Positions 43,946-54,042 of a stretch of DNA of 64,000 nt are shown here, one piece after another (positions within the stretch are counted from its first letter, which is position 1; every line of letters starts with the position of its first letter). The DNA is from Amycolatopsis sp. WQ 127309. GTDB lineage: Bacteria; Actinomycetota; Actinomycetes; Mycobacteriales; Pseudonocardiaceae. The notes under the pieces were generated by a model. It searched no databases, had not been told where the DNA came from, and saw only the letters and a list, made by a program, of their open reading frames with translations. Where the stretch lies: the NCBI RefSeq assembly GCF_023023025.1, contig NZ_CP095481.1:1178001-1242000 (forward strand). The letters are read 5' to 3'. The position numbers and the translations under genes are program-made.

Positions 43946-44409
43946 TAGCGTGGCATGTTCGGGATCGCCTTCTCGGCGACCTCGATGAGGGCCTCGACCT
44001 TCGCCACGTCGGCCGTCACGTCCTCCGCGGTCACCGAGGGCGCCTCCGAAGACCGGTAGGCGACTTCGTTGCGCCGGACCCGCATCCGGTTGAAGGGCCG
44101 CAAAACCGGCCCCATCGGCGGATCCAGCTGCGCGAGGACCGCCTCGTAGACGGTGACGTGCCCACCTCGGCTCGTCACCCGCAGCCCCTGGTTCTGCAGG
44201 ACGGCGGCCAGCGCGCGCCGTGCGCTGTCGTAGGCCAGCGTGTAGGCGCCTTCCGGATCCGTGTCCTGCAGCTGCCGCGCCGACGCGAGGTGCGTACGGG
44301 CCCTGACGAGCTCGGCCTCGGCCGCCTCCCGCGACGCCGGAACGTGCTCGATGGCGCCGCGCGCGAGGAACGCGTCGATCCGTTCACGGCCTTGGTTCCA
44401 CTGCGGCAT
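43942..44409 (-). CDS. HEPN-domain protein, putative toxin of an NTase-HEPN pair
   Basis: A 155-residue all-helical protein resembling the SAV_6107-like HEPN group. The core motif region reads RMRVRRNEVAY (109-118): Arg113 and Asn114 of the RN-x3-H motif are present but the His is Tyr118, as in part of this subfamily. HEPN partners are often RNases held in check by an adenylating nucleotidyltransferase. The ATG shares a base with the NTase stop (TGATG) and has CAGGAG upstream. Confidence 0.78.
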   Translation of the reverse strand: MPQWNQGRERIDAFLARGAIEHVPASREAAEAELVRARTHLASARQLQDTDPEGAYTLAYDSARRALAAVLQNQGLRVTSRGGHVTVYEAVLAQLDPPMGPVLRPFNRMRVRRNEVAYRSSEAPSVTAEDVTADVAKVEALIEVAEKAIPNMPRY

Positions 44410-44990
44410 CAGGTCTCCTGGCTGAGTTTCACCAGCGGACGCTCACGCACGCTGGTGAGGAACGGATCGGTGGTGCTCGCCGCCCACGACTCGGGCGAGA
44501 CCCGGTGGACGTTGACCTCGCGCCCCAGCCGCCGCGACACCTGTTCCGCCGAGTCGAAGAGCGCGTCCGGATCGGGCGACCCGACCACGAGGACATCGAC
44601 GTCGCCGGGCGGAAGACCGGGTTCACCGTTGTAGCGCGCGGCCCAGGAGCCGTAGATGTAGGCCTCACGCACGCCGGCCAGCCCGGACAGGGCCTCGGCG
44701 AGCAGCGGCAACGGCCCGAAGGTGACGGCGATGAGCTCGCTCAGGGGCGGGTAGAGCGGGGTGTCGGTACGCGCCTTGACGAGCCGGCTGCGGCCCACCC
44801 GCCGGTCTTCCAGGATCCCGCCACCGGTCAGCCGCTCGACTTCACGCAGAACGGCGGTGGGCGTGACACCACAGGCCTCGGCGAGCTCGGTGATGCTGTA
44901 CTCGCGATCCGGGTGCAGGAGCACGAGCGCGAGCAGCTCACCCTGCATGCGCGAACGCAGCAGGGGCAGCAAGCTCGGCGAAGCTTTCAT
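44409..44990 (-). CDS. Winged-helix/nucleotidyltransferase fusion, putative antitoxin-regulator
   Basis: A 193-residue fusion. Residues 1-75 are a winged helix (YSITELAEACGVTPTAVLREVERL). Residues 95-190 form a minimal nucleotidyltransferase with GSW at 114-116 and the catalytic DVD at 130-132; the gap between GS and DxD is longer than in classical MntA. MntA-type enzymes AMPylate their HEPN partner. The attached DNA-binding domain suggests it also represses its own operon through the palindrome that overlaps its start codon. Confidence 0.82.
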   Translation of the reverse strand: MKASPSLLPLLRSRMQGELLALVLLHPDREYSITELAEACGVTPTAVLREVERLTGGGILEDRRVGRSRLVKARTDTPLYPPLSELIAVTFGPLPLLAEALSGLAGVREAYIYGSWAARYNGEPGLPPGDVDVLVVGSPDPDALFDSAEQVSRRLGREVNVHRVSPESWAASTTDPFLTSVRERPLVKLSQET

Positions 44991-45021
44991 TGAACGCAGT
45001 ATATCCTGCGTCCAATGAAAG
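44984..45021. promoter_or_regulatory. 38-bp operator palindrome of the NTase-HEPN operon
   Basis: CTTTCATTG (44984-44992) and ACGCAG (44994-44999) mirror CTGCGT (45006-45011) and CAATGAAAG (45013-45021) exactly around TATATC. One base interrupts each arm. It contains the NTase start codon and an AT-rich centre that may be the -10. Confidence 0.75.
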
Positions 45022-45041
45022 TAACAACCAGCAACAAGCCG

Positions 45042-45320
45042 CTACTCGGCCAGCGCGAGGTCGGCGATGACCAGCAGGCGCTCGTAGTACGGCCGCCCCG
45101 CAGCGGGGAACTCCGCCAGCGACGACCTCAGCCCGCCCGCGGCACGCGCGAAGGACATCCGCGCGCCCGGCGGCAGTGATCCCGCCCGGCTCGCCCATCC
45201 GCAGATGTCGGCGTCGATCATCACGGCGCACACGGACCCGTAAACCTCACCTCGCCTGACCGCCGACGGAAACGGCGCGGCGAGGTGCTCCTCGAGGACG
45301 GCAGCCAGGTCGCTCATCAC
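45042..45320 (-). CDS. Uncharacterised 92-residue protein
   Basis: A soluble protein with hydrophobic patches (SVCAVMIDADICGWASRAG; YYERLLVIADLAL), initiating at GTG 45320 or the following ATG. It follows ychF by 33 bp on the same strand. No family recognised; codon use looks genuine. Confidence 0.6.
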   Translation of the reverse strand: MMSDLAAVLEEHLAAPFPSAVRRGEVYGSVCAVMIDADICGWASRAGSLPPGARMSFARAAGGLRSSLAEFPAAGRPYYERLLVIADLALAE

Positions 45321-45353
45321 CCGGCCAACCTGCGGCGTGGGGCCGACACGGAT

Positions 45354-46436
<1,083 letters not shown>

Positions 46437-46550
46437 GACCCCGAAGTCTACGTGGCCGGTCCGCGGCGGCCGCCAGGGCTCGCGACCAGGCCGAACGCCG
46501 TGTCGGATTCCCGCCAGCCGCGGCGCTGACCTGCTGGCAGGGTGGGATTC

Positions 46551-47990
46551 ATGGTTCCGAACACGGCGGTCGCCGAGGCCCCGGCGCTCTGGCGCGACGC
46601 CGAGCGCTGCTACCGCGTCGTCACCGCCCGCGACCCGCGGTTCGACGGCCAGTTCATCATGGCGGTCCGCACCACCGGCATCTACTGCCGCCCGTCGTGC
46701 CCGGCGTCGACGCCGAAGGAGCAGAACGTCCGCTTCTACCCGACGTCGGCGGCCGCGCAGGCCAACGGCTTCCGCGCCTGCCGCCGCTGCTTCCCCGACG
46801 CCGTGCCCGGGTCGCCGGACTGGAACCTGCGCGCCGACCTGGCGGCGCGGGCGATGCGCCTGATCTCCGACGGGACGGTCGAACGCGAAGGCGTGCCGGG
46901 TCTCGCACGGCGGCTCGGCTACTCCGAGCGTCAGCTGGGCCGCGTGCTCACCGCCGAACTGGGCGCCGGCCCGCTCGCGCTCGCCCGGGCGCACCGCGCG
47001 CATTCGGCGCGGCTGCTCATCGAGATGTCCGAGCTGCCGCTGACCGACGTCGCGTTCGCGGCGGGCTTCTCCAGCGTGCGGCAGTTCAACGAGACGATCC
47101 GCGAAGTGTTCGCGACAACGCCTTCGCAGCTTCGCGCCTTCGCTGCTTCGCGGCGTAGACGTCAGGGAGACGTAGGCGGAACGCGGCTCAGCCTGCGACT
47201 GCCGTTCAGACCACCCTTCGACGCCTTCGGGCTGCTTCGCTTCTTCGCGGACCAGGCGGTGCCGGGCGTCGAGGACGTCACCGACGGCACGTACACCCGC
47301 ACGCTGCGCCTCGCGCACGGCACCGGCGTCGTGCGGCTGACGCCGGAGCCGGACCACGTGCGTTGCGAGCTGCACCTCGCCGACCTGCGCGATCTGAGCA
47401 GCGCGGTCAGCCGGGTCCGCAGGCTGCTGGACCTCGACGCCGACCCGGCGGCGGTCACGCGCGTCCTCGGCGCCGACCCCGCGCTGGCGTCGATCGTCGA
47501 GGCGGTGCCGGGAATCCGCGTCCCGGGCGCGGTCGACGGCGAGGAGCTGCTGCTGCGTTCCCTGCTCGGCCGGGGTCTACCGGCCGCCCTCGGCGAGGAG
47601 GTACCCGGCGAAGCGGGAGTGACGAGGTTGTTCCCGACGGCGGCCCGGATCGCGACGGCGGGACCGCCGTCGGTGCGGGGCGTCGCGGCGGCGCTGGCCG
47701 AGGGCCGGCTGGACGTGCACGTCGGCCGCGACGCGGCGGATCTGCGGGCGGAGCTGCTCGCGTGCCCGGGGATCGACGCGTGGACGGCGGACTACGTGCT
47801 GATGCGGGTCCTCGGCGCGCCGGACGTCCTGCTGACCGACGACGCCGCGTTGCAGCGCGGGGCGACGGCGCTCGGCATCACGGACCTCGCGGACCGGGCC
47901 CGCCAGTGGACGCCGTGGTGCTCCTACGCCGGGATGTACCTGCGGCGCGCCGATCCGGCGGGGCCGGAACCTGTCGCGAACAGCGGCTAG
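46551..47990 (+). CDS. alkA: Ada-type regulator fused to AlkA 3-methyladenine glycosylase
   Basis: A 479-residue fusion. Residues 20-95 form the Ada zinc domain with Cys46, Cys50, Cys77 and Cys80; Cys46 should accept methyl groups from phosphotriesters. About 100-200 is an AraC helix-turn-helix pair and 200-479 an AlkA fold with the HhH segment CPGIDAWTADYVLMR and catalytic-region DVLLTDD. It both senses alkylation and removes alkylated bases. ATG 46551 preferred; an in-frame GTG three codons earlier is possible. No O6-methyltransferase domain is attached. Confidence 0.92.
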   Translation: MVPNTAVAEAPALWRDAERCYRVVTARDPRFDGQFIMAVRTTGIYCRPSCPASTPKEQNVRFYPTSAAAQANGFRACRRCFPDAVPGSPDWNLRADLAARAMRLISDGTVEREGVPGLARRLGYSERQLGRVLTAELGAGPLALARAHRAHSARLLIEMSELPLTDVAFAAGFSSVRQFNETIREVFATTPSQLRAFAASRRRRQGDVGGTRLSLRLPFRPPFDAFGLLRFFADQAVPGVEDVTDGTYTRTLRLAHGTGVVRLTPEPDHVRCELHLADLRDLSSAVSRVRRLLDLDADPAAVTRVLGADPALASIVEAVPGIRVPGAVDGEELLLRSLLGRGLPAALGEEVPGEAGVTRLFPTAARIATAGPPSVRGVAAALAEGRLDVHVGRDAADLRAELLACPGIDAWTADYVLMRVLGAPDVLLTDDAALQRGATALGITDLADRARQWTPWCSYAGMYLRRADPAGPEPVANSG

Positions 47991-48178
47991 CCCTGCTCGC
48001 CCCGCCACAGCAACGCCTGGGCCACGATCACCTGGTCACCGTCGAAGGTGGCTGCCGGTGAGCCGTGTAAGCGATAGCCCAGTTCCAGGGCTTCGCTCAC
48101 CCGGTGGCAGAACTTCGCGTCGTCCGGGCCGGTGAGCAGGCGGTAGCGGGGCAGGCCCTCGGGCGGCTGGTCCGTCAT
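47987..48178 (-). CDS. DUF1737 family protein
   Basis: A 63-residue protein with the conserved LPRYRLLTGPDDAKFCHRVSEALELGYRLHGSPA split over residues 9-42. The family is small and of unknown function. Its end overlaps the convergent alkA fusion by 4 bp, and it precedes nothing obvious on its strand; 22 bp separate it from sbcC. Confidence 0.82.
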   Translation of the reverse strand: MTDQPPEGLPRYRLLTGPDDAKFCHRVSEALELGYRLHGSPAATFDGDQVIVAQALLWRGEQG

Positions 48179-48199
48179 GGCTTCATCTTGGCCGAGTGC

Positions 48200-51151
48200 T
48201 CAGCCCGCGCGCACTTCCACTGTCGAGCCCGTGCGGGCCTTGCGGACCCGCAGGCGCGTCGGGATGCGCTGCCGCAGCTCCTCGACGTGCGACACCAGCC
48301 CGACCACCCGGCCGCCGGCGCGGAGCTCGTCCAGGATGTTCATCACCACGTCCAGCGTCTCGGCGTCCAGCGTGCCGAAGCCCTCGTCGACGAACAGCGT
48401 GTCCAGCAGCGCGCCGCCGGTCTCGCCGGCGACGACGTCCGCCAGCCCCAGCGCCAGCGCCAGTGACGCCAGGAACGACTCGCCGCCGGACAGCGTCTTC
48501 GCCGGACGGATGGTGCCCGAGTAGTCGTCCAGCACGTCGATGCCGAGGCCGCCGCGGGTGCCGCGCGCGCCGGCCGCGTCCGAGTGCACGAACGCGTAGC
48601 GCCCCTGGCTCATCGTGCGCAGCCGGTGCGTGGCGGCGACCGCCACCTCCTCCAGCCGCGCCGCCAGCACGTACGAGCGCAGCGACATCTTCCGGCTGTT
48701 CTGCCCGCGACCGTTGACGACGTCCGCCAGCGCGCGCAGCTCCGCGTACTCCGCTTCGGCCGGCGCCAGCCCGGCGAGTGTCTTCCGCAGCAGCCCCGCC
48801 AGCCGGGTCAGCTCTTCGTGCTGGGCAGCCGCGACGCGCAGCGCCGCGTACGCCGAGTCGGCGCGCGCCCGGGCCAGCTGGGCCGCGTCGGCCGCGCGGC
48901 CGACGTCCGCGACGTCGTCCGGCGAGATGCCGAACAGGTCGGGCTCGGCCAGCAGCGCCCGCGCGCCCGCCGCGGTCGCTTCCGCCTCGGCGATGCCCTG
49001 TTCCAGCTTTTCGATCTGCTCGTCCGGCAGCATCGCCGAGCGCGCCTTCTTCAGCGACGTGAAGCCCTTGGCCGCGACCGCCGCGTCGACCAGCGTGCGT
49101 TGCTGCGCCACCCGTTCCCGGGCGCCGGTGACCGCTGTCCGCGCCTCGGCGACGGCTTCGAGCGCCTCGGCCAGCCCGATCAGGTGCGTCCGCCGGACTC
49201 CGACGTCCGCGAACTCGCCGCGCCCGGCGACCAAGCGGCGTTCGCGCTCGGCCAGCCTTTCCTCCAGAGCCCGGACGTCGGCCGTGGCCTCGGCCACCGC
49301 CTGCTCGGCCCGGCGACGCCGTTCCGTCCGCAGCTCCAGGTCCCGCTCCAGCAGCACGACCTGCTGCCCGAGCTTCGCCTTCGCTTCCGCCTGCTGGGTC
49401 AGCGCGGCGACCGTAGCGCGGGCTTCGGACAGCTCGGCCGTGACGGTCTCGGCGGTCCGTCCGGCCAGCCGCTCGACCAGCCCCGCCAGCCGCGCCTTCG
49501 CCTCCTCCAGCGCGGTGACAACCCGCTGCCGCAGCACGTCCGCCGCCTGCTCGGCTTCCTCGGCGGCCCGTTCTTCGGCGGGGTCGACGAGGATCGCGTC
49601 CCGGTTCGCCGGCGCCGGGTGCTCCGCGGAACCGCAGACCGGGCAGGGCGCGCCGTCGGGCAGCGCGGCGGCGAGCTCGGCCGCCATGCCGTCGAGCCGC
49701 CGCTCGCGCAGGTCGAGCCGCCGTTGCCGGGCCGCTTGGTGCGTGTCCACGACTTCACGCAGTTTCGCCTCGCCGCGCCCGACCTTCGCCTGCGCCTCGG
49801 GCAGTTCGGCGGCGTCACGTGCCACGACCCTCAGCTCGTCGACGCGGGCGCGAGCCCCATCGAGCTTGGCGCCGGCTTCGGCGGCGGCCTGGGCGTCCGC
49901 CCGCAGTTTCGCCAGCTGGCCGGGGATCGCGGCCAGCTCGGCGGTCAATTCTTCCGCTTGCTTCGCTGCCGTGACGGAGGACAGTTTCAGGTCGTCGCGC
50001 CGCATGGTGTCGAGCTGCTGCTGCTCGGCCTCGGCGACCAGTTCCGCGACCGCGCCCGCCTCTTCGCGCGCCGTCGCCGCCCGCGCCTTCAGGTCGCCGG
50101 TCGCGCGCGTGCCGAACTCCCGCAGCTCCACGCCGCAGGCCTTCTCCGCCTGCTCGGCGTCGGTCAGCTCCGCGGCCCGCCGGTCCAGCAGATCCGCCTC
50201 GACGGCCACGCCCGCTGCCCGCCGCGCCGCCGCGACCTCCTGGGCCCACTCGGCGCGCTGCGGTGCCTGCTCGGTGACCTCGAGCAGCCGCAGGTGTGCG
50301 GTGCTGACCCGGCGGATCTTCTCCGCGTCGGCGCGCTCTTCCTGCAGGTGCACGTCCGCCCGCTGCGCCGCGGCTCGCGCCCGCTCCTCCTCGGCCGTGA
50401 CCTGCCCGACGCGCTCGGTGGCCGCCGCCAGCACCGCGTCCACCCACTCCGCGGGCTCCGATTCGGGCGGGTCCTGCTGCGCCTCCTGCGCGTACCGCGC
50501 CAGCAGTTCGCGCACGGACTGCTGCCGCGCCTCCAGCTCCCGGCCGCGCTCGGCCCGCAGGTCGGCGAACCAGCGTTCGACGTCGGCGAAGCGCTCGGTG
50601 CCGAACAGCCGTTCCAGCAGCTTTTCGCGCTCGGAGGTGTCCGACCGCAGGAAGCGGGCGAACTCGCCCTGCGGCAGCAGCACCACCTGGAAGAACTGGG
50701 CCGCGGTCATGCCGAGCAGCCGCTCGACCGTGCGCGCGACCTCCTCGATCCGGATCAGGCCCTCCGGCGCCATCCCGCCCGGCGCGGTGCCGATCCAGCT
50801 CAGCGACACCTTCGCCTGCTGCGTCGTCGTGCCCTCGCCGCGCCGCTTAGGCCGCTGGTACTCGGGGTTGCGCACGATCTTCAGCCGGTGCCCCTGCACG
50901 GTGAGCTCCAGCGCGACTTCGGTGACCTGATCCGGCACGGCCAGATCGCAACGCAGCCGCTTGGCCTCGTTGCGGGCGCCCGGAACCACGCCGAACAACG
51001 CGAACGCGATGGCGTCGAGCAGCGTGGTCTTGCCCGCGCCGGTTTCGCCGTGGAGCAGGAAGAGCCCGTCCGCGCCGAGGACCTCGAAGTCGACCACCTG
51101 GCGCCCGAGGTACGGCCCGAAGGCCTCGACCTCCAGCCTGTGCAGCCTCAT
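48200..51151 (-). CDS. sbcC: DNA double-strand-break nuclease subunit SbcC (Rad50-like)
   Basis: A 983-residue SMC-like ATPase. Walker A GETGAGKTT is at 35-43, two long coiled coils flank a zinc hook CPVCG near residue 500, and the C-terminal half carries the signature LSGGESFLASLALALGLADV and DEGFGTLD. With SbcD it clips hairpins and blocked DNA ends. ATG at 51151 overlaps the sbcD stop by 4 bp, so the two are translationally coupled. Confidence 0.95.
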   Translation of the reverse strand: MRLHRLEVEAFGPYLGRQVVDFEVLGADGLFLLHGETGAGKTTLLDAIAFALFGVVPGARNEAKRLRCDLAVPDQVTEVALELTVQGHRLKIVRNPEYQRPKRRGEGTTTQQAKVSLSWIGTAPGGMAPEGLIRIEEVARTVERLLGMTAAQFFQVVLLPQGEFARFLRSDTSEREKLLERLFGTERFADVERWFADLRAERGRELEARQQSVRELLARYAQEAQQDPPESEPAEWVDAVLAAATERVGQVTAEEERARAAAQRADVHLQEERADAEKIRRVSTAHLRLLEVTEQAPQRAEWAQEVAAARRAAGVAVEADLLDRRAAELTDAEQAEKACGVELREFGTRATGDLKARAATAREEAGAVAELVAEAEQQQLDTMRRDDLKLSSVTAAKQAEELTAELAAIPGQLAKLRADAQAAAEAGAKLDGARARVDELRVVARDAAELPEAQAKVGRGEAKLREVVDTHQAARQRRLDLRERRLDGMAAELAAALPDGAPCPVCGSAEHPAPANRDAILVDPAEERAAEEAEQAADVLRQRVVTALEEAKARLAGLVERLAGRTAETVTAELSEARATVAALTQQAEAKAKLGQQVVLLERDLELRTERRRRAEQAVAEATADVRALEERLAERERRLVAGRGEFADVGVRRTHLIGLAEALEAVAEARTAVTGARERVAQQRTLVDAAVAAKGFTSLKKARSAMLPDEQIEKLEQGIAEAEATAAGARALLAEPDLFGISPDDVADVGRAADAAQLARARADSAYAALRVAAAQHEELTRLAGLLRKTLAGLAPAEAEYAELRALADVVNGRGQNSRKMSLRSYVLAARLEEVAVAATHRLRTMSQGRYAFVHSDAAGARGTRGGLGIDVLDDYSGTIRPAKTLSGGESFLASLALALGLADVVAGETGGALLDTLFVDEGFGTLDAETLDVVMNILDELRAGGRVVGLVSHVEELRQRIPTRLRVRKARTGSTVEVRAG

Positions 51152-52299
51152 TTCGCGAGCGCCCCCCGGTCGGCCGCTTCCAGCGCGTGGAACAGGAGCT
51201 GCTCTTCGCGCTCGCTCGGCGGGGCGCCGCGGCAGTCGTCGAGGAAGCTGCGCGTGATCTCGATGTCCGAGCGGCCGCGGACGGCGTCGGAGTACCGCAG
51301 CGGGGCACCGGCGTACCCGCCTTCGGGCTCCCACTCCAGGTGGACGGCGTGCCGGAACCGCACGCGCAGCCGCCGCATCGCGTCGACCGGGCGCACGCGA
51401 TCGGTGACCGTGACCGACAGGAAGTGCTCGAGGACGGCGTCGTGTTCCGGGGCCACGAGCAGGTCTTCGAGTTCGCCGCGCAGGGTGGCCAGCGGCCGCG
51501 GCACCGGCAGCTCGTGCCGGCGGACTTCCGCCAGCCCTTCGGCGTCGAAGTCGACCAGCCAGACCGATTTCCGTTGCCGGGCCTCGGAAAACGAGTACGC
51601 CAGCGGGCTGCCGGAGTAGCGCAGGTGCTCGGCGAGGGTCTGCGGGCCGTGGAGGTGGCCGAGCGCGACGTAGTCGACGCCGTCGAAGACCGAGCCCGGC
51701 ACCTGCTCGACGCCGCCGACCGCGATGGTCCGCTCCGAATCGGTCGGTTCGCCGCCGGTGACGAACGCGTGCGCGAGCACGACCGACCGCACGCCGGGGC
51801 GGCCGGCGAGGTCTTCGCGGATCCGGCGCATGGCCTCGGTGAGCACGCCCGTGTGCCCGCGCGCGTCCGGCACACCCAGCGCGTGCCGCGACGGTTCCGG
51901 TTCGAGGTAAGGGATTCCGTAGCACGCGACCGGGCCGTGGTCGTCCCGCAGCAGCACCGGTTCGGCCAGGCCGCCGACGGTGGTGCGCAGGTGCAGCCCG
52001 CCCGCCGCGGCGAACTCGGCGAACGCGCCCAGCCGGGGCGCGGAGTCGTGGTTGCCGGGCGTGACGATCAGCTGCGCGCCGGCCGCGCGGATCCGGGCGA
52101 CCGCCGCGGTGGCCACCCGCACTGCCTCGGCCGACGGCACCGCGCGGTCGTAGATGTCCCCCGCCACCAGGACGGCGTCGATCGCCTCGCCGGCCACGAG
52201 GTCGGCGAGGTGCCCGAGCACCGCTTCCTGTTCCGCCAGCAGGTCCGCACCGTGGAAGGTGCGGCCGACGTGCCAGTCGGACGTGTGCAGGAATCTCAC
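51148..52299 (-). CDS. sbcD: DNA nuclease subunit SbcD (Mre11-like)
   Basis: A 383-residue metallophosphoesterase nuclease with the metal-binding series SDWHVGR (near residue 8), GDIYDR, GNHDS and GHLHG. Partner of SbcC. GTG at 52299 places the first motif correctly; the longer frame to 52350 runs through the operator region. A LexA-like box lies 57 bp upstream, suggesting DNA-damage induction of sbcDC. Confidence 0.94.
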   Translation of the reverse strand: MRFLHTSDWHVGRTFHGADLLAEQEAVLGHLADLVAGEAIDAVLVAGDIYDRAVPSAEAVRVATAAVARIRAAGAQLIVTPGNHDSAPRLGAFAEFAAAGGLHLRTTVGGLAEPVLLRDDHGPVACYGIPYLEPEPSRHALGVPDARGHTGVLTEAMRRIREDLAGRPGVRSVVLAHAFVTGGEPTDSERTIAVGGVEQVPGSVFDGVDYVALGHLHGPQTLAEHLRYSGSPLAYSFSEARQRKSVWLVDFDAEGLAEVRRHELPVPRPLATLRGELEDLLVAPEHDAVLEHFLSVTVTDRVRPVDAMRRLRVRFRHAVHLEWEPEGGYAGAPLRYSDAVRGRSDIEITRSFLDDCRGAPPSEREEQLLFHALEAADRGALAK

Positions 52300-52354
52300 G
52301 GGGCCAAGGTACGACCCGGCTCCGACGAAATCGCGGAGGCTCGCCGCCATCCCA

Positions 52355-52372
52355 CTCGAACGTGTGTACGAG
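52355..52372. promoter_or_regulatory. LexA-like SOS box between sbcD and rmuC
   Basis: CTCGAACGTGTGTACGAG contains TCGAAC-N4-GTACGA, one mismatch from the mycobacterial LexA consensus TCGAAC-N4-GTTCGA, and is itself nearly palindromic. It is 56 bp before sbcD and about 155 bp before divergent rmuC. Confidence 0.68.
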
Positions 52373-52526
52373 CACGACAGGGGCTTGATCGGACACGCCC
52401 TGCGCGAATTTGAAGTGTTCGCAGGTCAGCTACCCAGAGCGACGGGTCGGGCGCGTTTTTTGTCGGTGGGGTCCGCCATGATGTCTGCGCGGTCCGATCC
52501 AGGCGGCCCCGAGGGAGGAGATTCAG

Positions 52527-53441
52527 GTGGCGACAGTGCTGACCACGGCGGCGGTCGTGCTCGCGGTCCTGCTGCTGGTCGCGGTCGCCGTGCTGTGGCG
52601 GCTGTACAACGACGGCATGCGGCGCGCGGACGCCGCGGCCCGGCTGGTCGCGGCCGAGCGGGCGAAGGCGGATCAGCAGCAGCTCGCGCTGCGCCGCTAC
52701 GAAGTCGCGTTCGCCTCGATCAGCGGACGCGGTGAGCTGGGCGAGCAGGTACTGGTCGAAACGGCGCGGGCGCTCGGGCTCCGCGAGGACCTGCACTTCA
52801 CCCTGCAGACCGACCTCGCGGGCGGCGGCGCGGCGAAACCGGACATGGTGCTGAGCGTCGGCGGCGGGCGCACGGTGCCGGTCGACGCCAAGGCGAGCAT
52901 GGCGACCTGGGCCGAAGCGATCGAGACCGACAACCCGGAGGAACGGCTGGACGCGTTGCGCGCGCACGTCCGGCAGATCCGGTCCCGGGCGGCCGAGCTG
53001 GCCGGCAAGGGCTACCAACGCTGGGCGGACGCGATCTACGGCACGATCATGTTCGTCCCGTCCGACGCCGCCGTGATCGCGGCGCTGGACACCGACCCGG
53101 AGCTGCTGCGCTGGCTGATCGACCGGCGGGTGTTCCTGTGCGGCCCGACCGGTTTCGGCGTGCTCGCATCGGCGGCCCTGTTCGCGGCGAGCGACCGCAC
53201 GCTGGAGGCCGACGTCGAGCAGGTGCGGGCCGGCGCGGCCGCGGCACACCGGGCCGCGGGCGGCGCGGTGGAGGCGCTCAACCTGTCCAGCACACACCTG
53301 CAGCGGTTCATCTCGGCGAGGCGGCGGGAACTGGAGGCGCTGGAGACGTTCCGGGTGACGGTGGCTCCCCTGACGGACGCGTCGGGCAGCCCGGCCGCGG
53401 TGCCCCAGGTGCGGAAGGGAGACGAACTGGCGGCGAGCTGA
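52527..53441 (+). CDS. rmuC: DNA recombination protein RmuC
   Basis: A 304-residue protein: an N-terminal membrane anchor (about 3-24), a coiled segment, then the RmuC nuclease-like domain with DLAGGGAAKPDMVLSVGG and VPVDAKASM. RmuC limits recombination at inverted repeats. It is shorter than the E. coli protein (about 475), mainly in the coiled-coil part. GTG at 52527 follows GGAGGAG. It shares the upstream region and possibly the SOS box with sbcDC. Confidence 0.88.
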   Translation: MATVLTTAAVVLAVLLLVAVAVLWRLYNDGMRRADAAARLVAAERAKADQQQLALRRYEVAFASISGRGELGEQVLVETARALGLREDLHFTLQTDLAGGGAAKPDMVLSVGGGRTVPVDAKASMATWAEAIETDNPEERLDALRAHVRQIRSRAAELAGKGYQRWADAIYGTIMFVPSDAAVIAALDTDPELLRWLIDRRVFLCGPTGFGVLASAALFAASDRTLEADVEQVRAGAAAAHRAAGGAVEALNLSSTHLQRFISARRRELEALETFRVTVAPLTDASGSPAAVPQVRKGDELAAS

Positions 53442-54042
53442 GAGGACTGGACCACGGGCGGTCAGCTGACTCACGGTCACGGCGGGACGGCCTGCTCGGC
53501 CCGGCGAGACGCGTCCGAGAGGGCCGCGATCGCCTGATCGGCAGGGCGTGGCGAACGCTGCGAGAGTGGTGGCGGAGCACCGGCGCGGTGCCGAGCGACT
53601 TGACGGCCGGCCCCGGGAAACCGGGCTGTTCGACGGGTTCGCCGCCAGGTTCGACCCGCGCGGGCGGAGCCCAGCGGCGTCGGGAGCCTGACCCGGCGCG
53701 GTGAACGCGGCCTCGGACGGGTGTACCCGAGCGGTGGAGTCGTGGTGCCCGATGAGGCGATTTGCCACCTCGGCGAACGCCACCGGGACACGGCCATCCG
53801 GCCCACCCGGCGGAGCGCTGTCCGGGAGGTGGCCACGAGGTGTCCGGAAACCGTCCTACCAGCGACGACGCGCTCAACGGCGCGTGACGGCCGGCACCGG
53901 TCGAGCACCCTGGGAGATGCCGATCGCGACCGCCCGCAGCGGTTGCCCGCAGCCATTCGGCTCACGCCGCCGGGTGGCGGTACAACCAAGTCTGCGGCGG
54001 TGCTAGCAAGATCTTCACAACCACGAGATACGGTGTTGTCTC
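53442..54042. other. 600-bp region without a supportable gene
   Basis: Frames on both strands are Arg/Pro/Ser-rich and lack ribosome-binding sites. I see no repeats. Just before the DUF6542 gene, CACGAGA and TCTCGTG (54021-54045) form a 7-bp stem that includes the GTG start. The stretch may be promoter DNA or a degraded gene. Confidence 0.5.

Noticed and set aside
45015..45176. 53-codon plus-strand ORF starting in the right arm of the 38-bp palindrome
   Set aside because: No ribosome site, basic random composition, antisense to the 92-residue gene.
48584..51619. 1011-codon plus-strand ORF opposite sbcC
   Set aside because: Antisense shadow; sbcC shows Walker A, zinc hook and signature motifs in order.
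53308..53989. Minus-strand ORFs in the rmuC-DUF6542 gap
   Set aside because: Arg/Pro/Ser-rich, overlap the end of rmuC, no motif or start signal.
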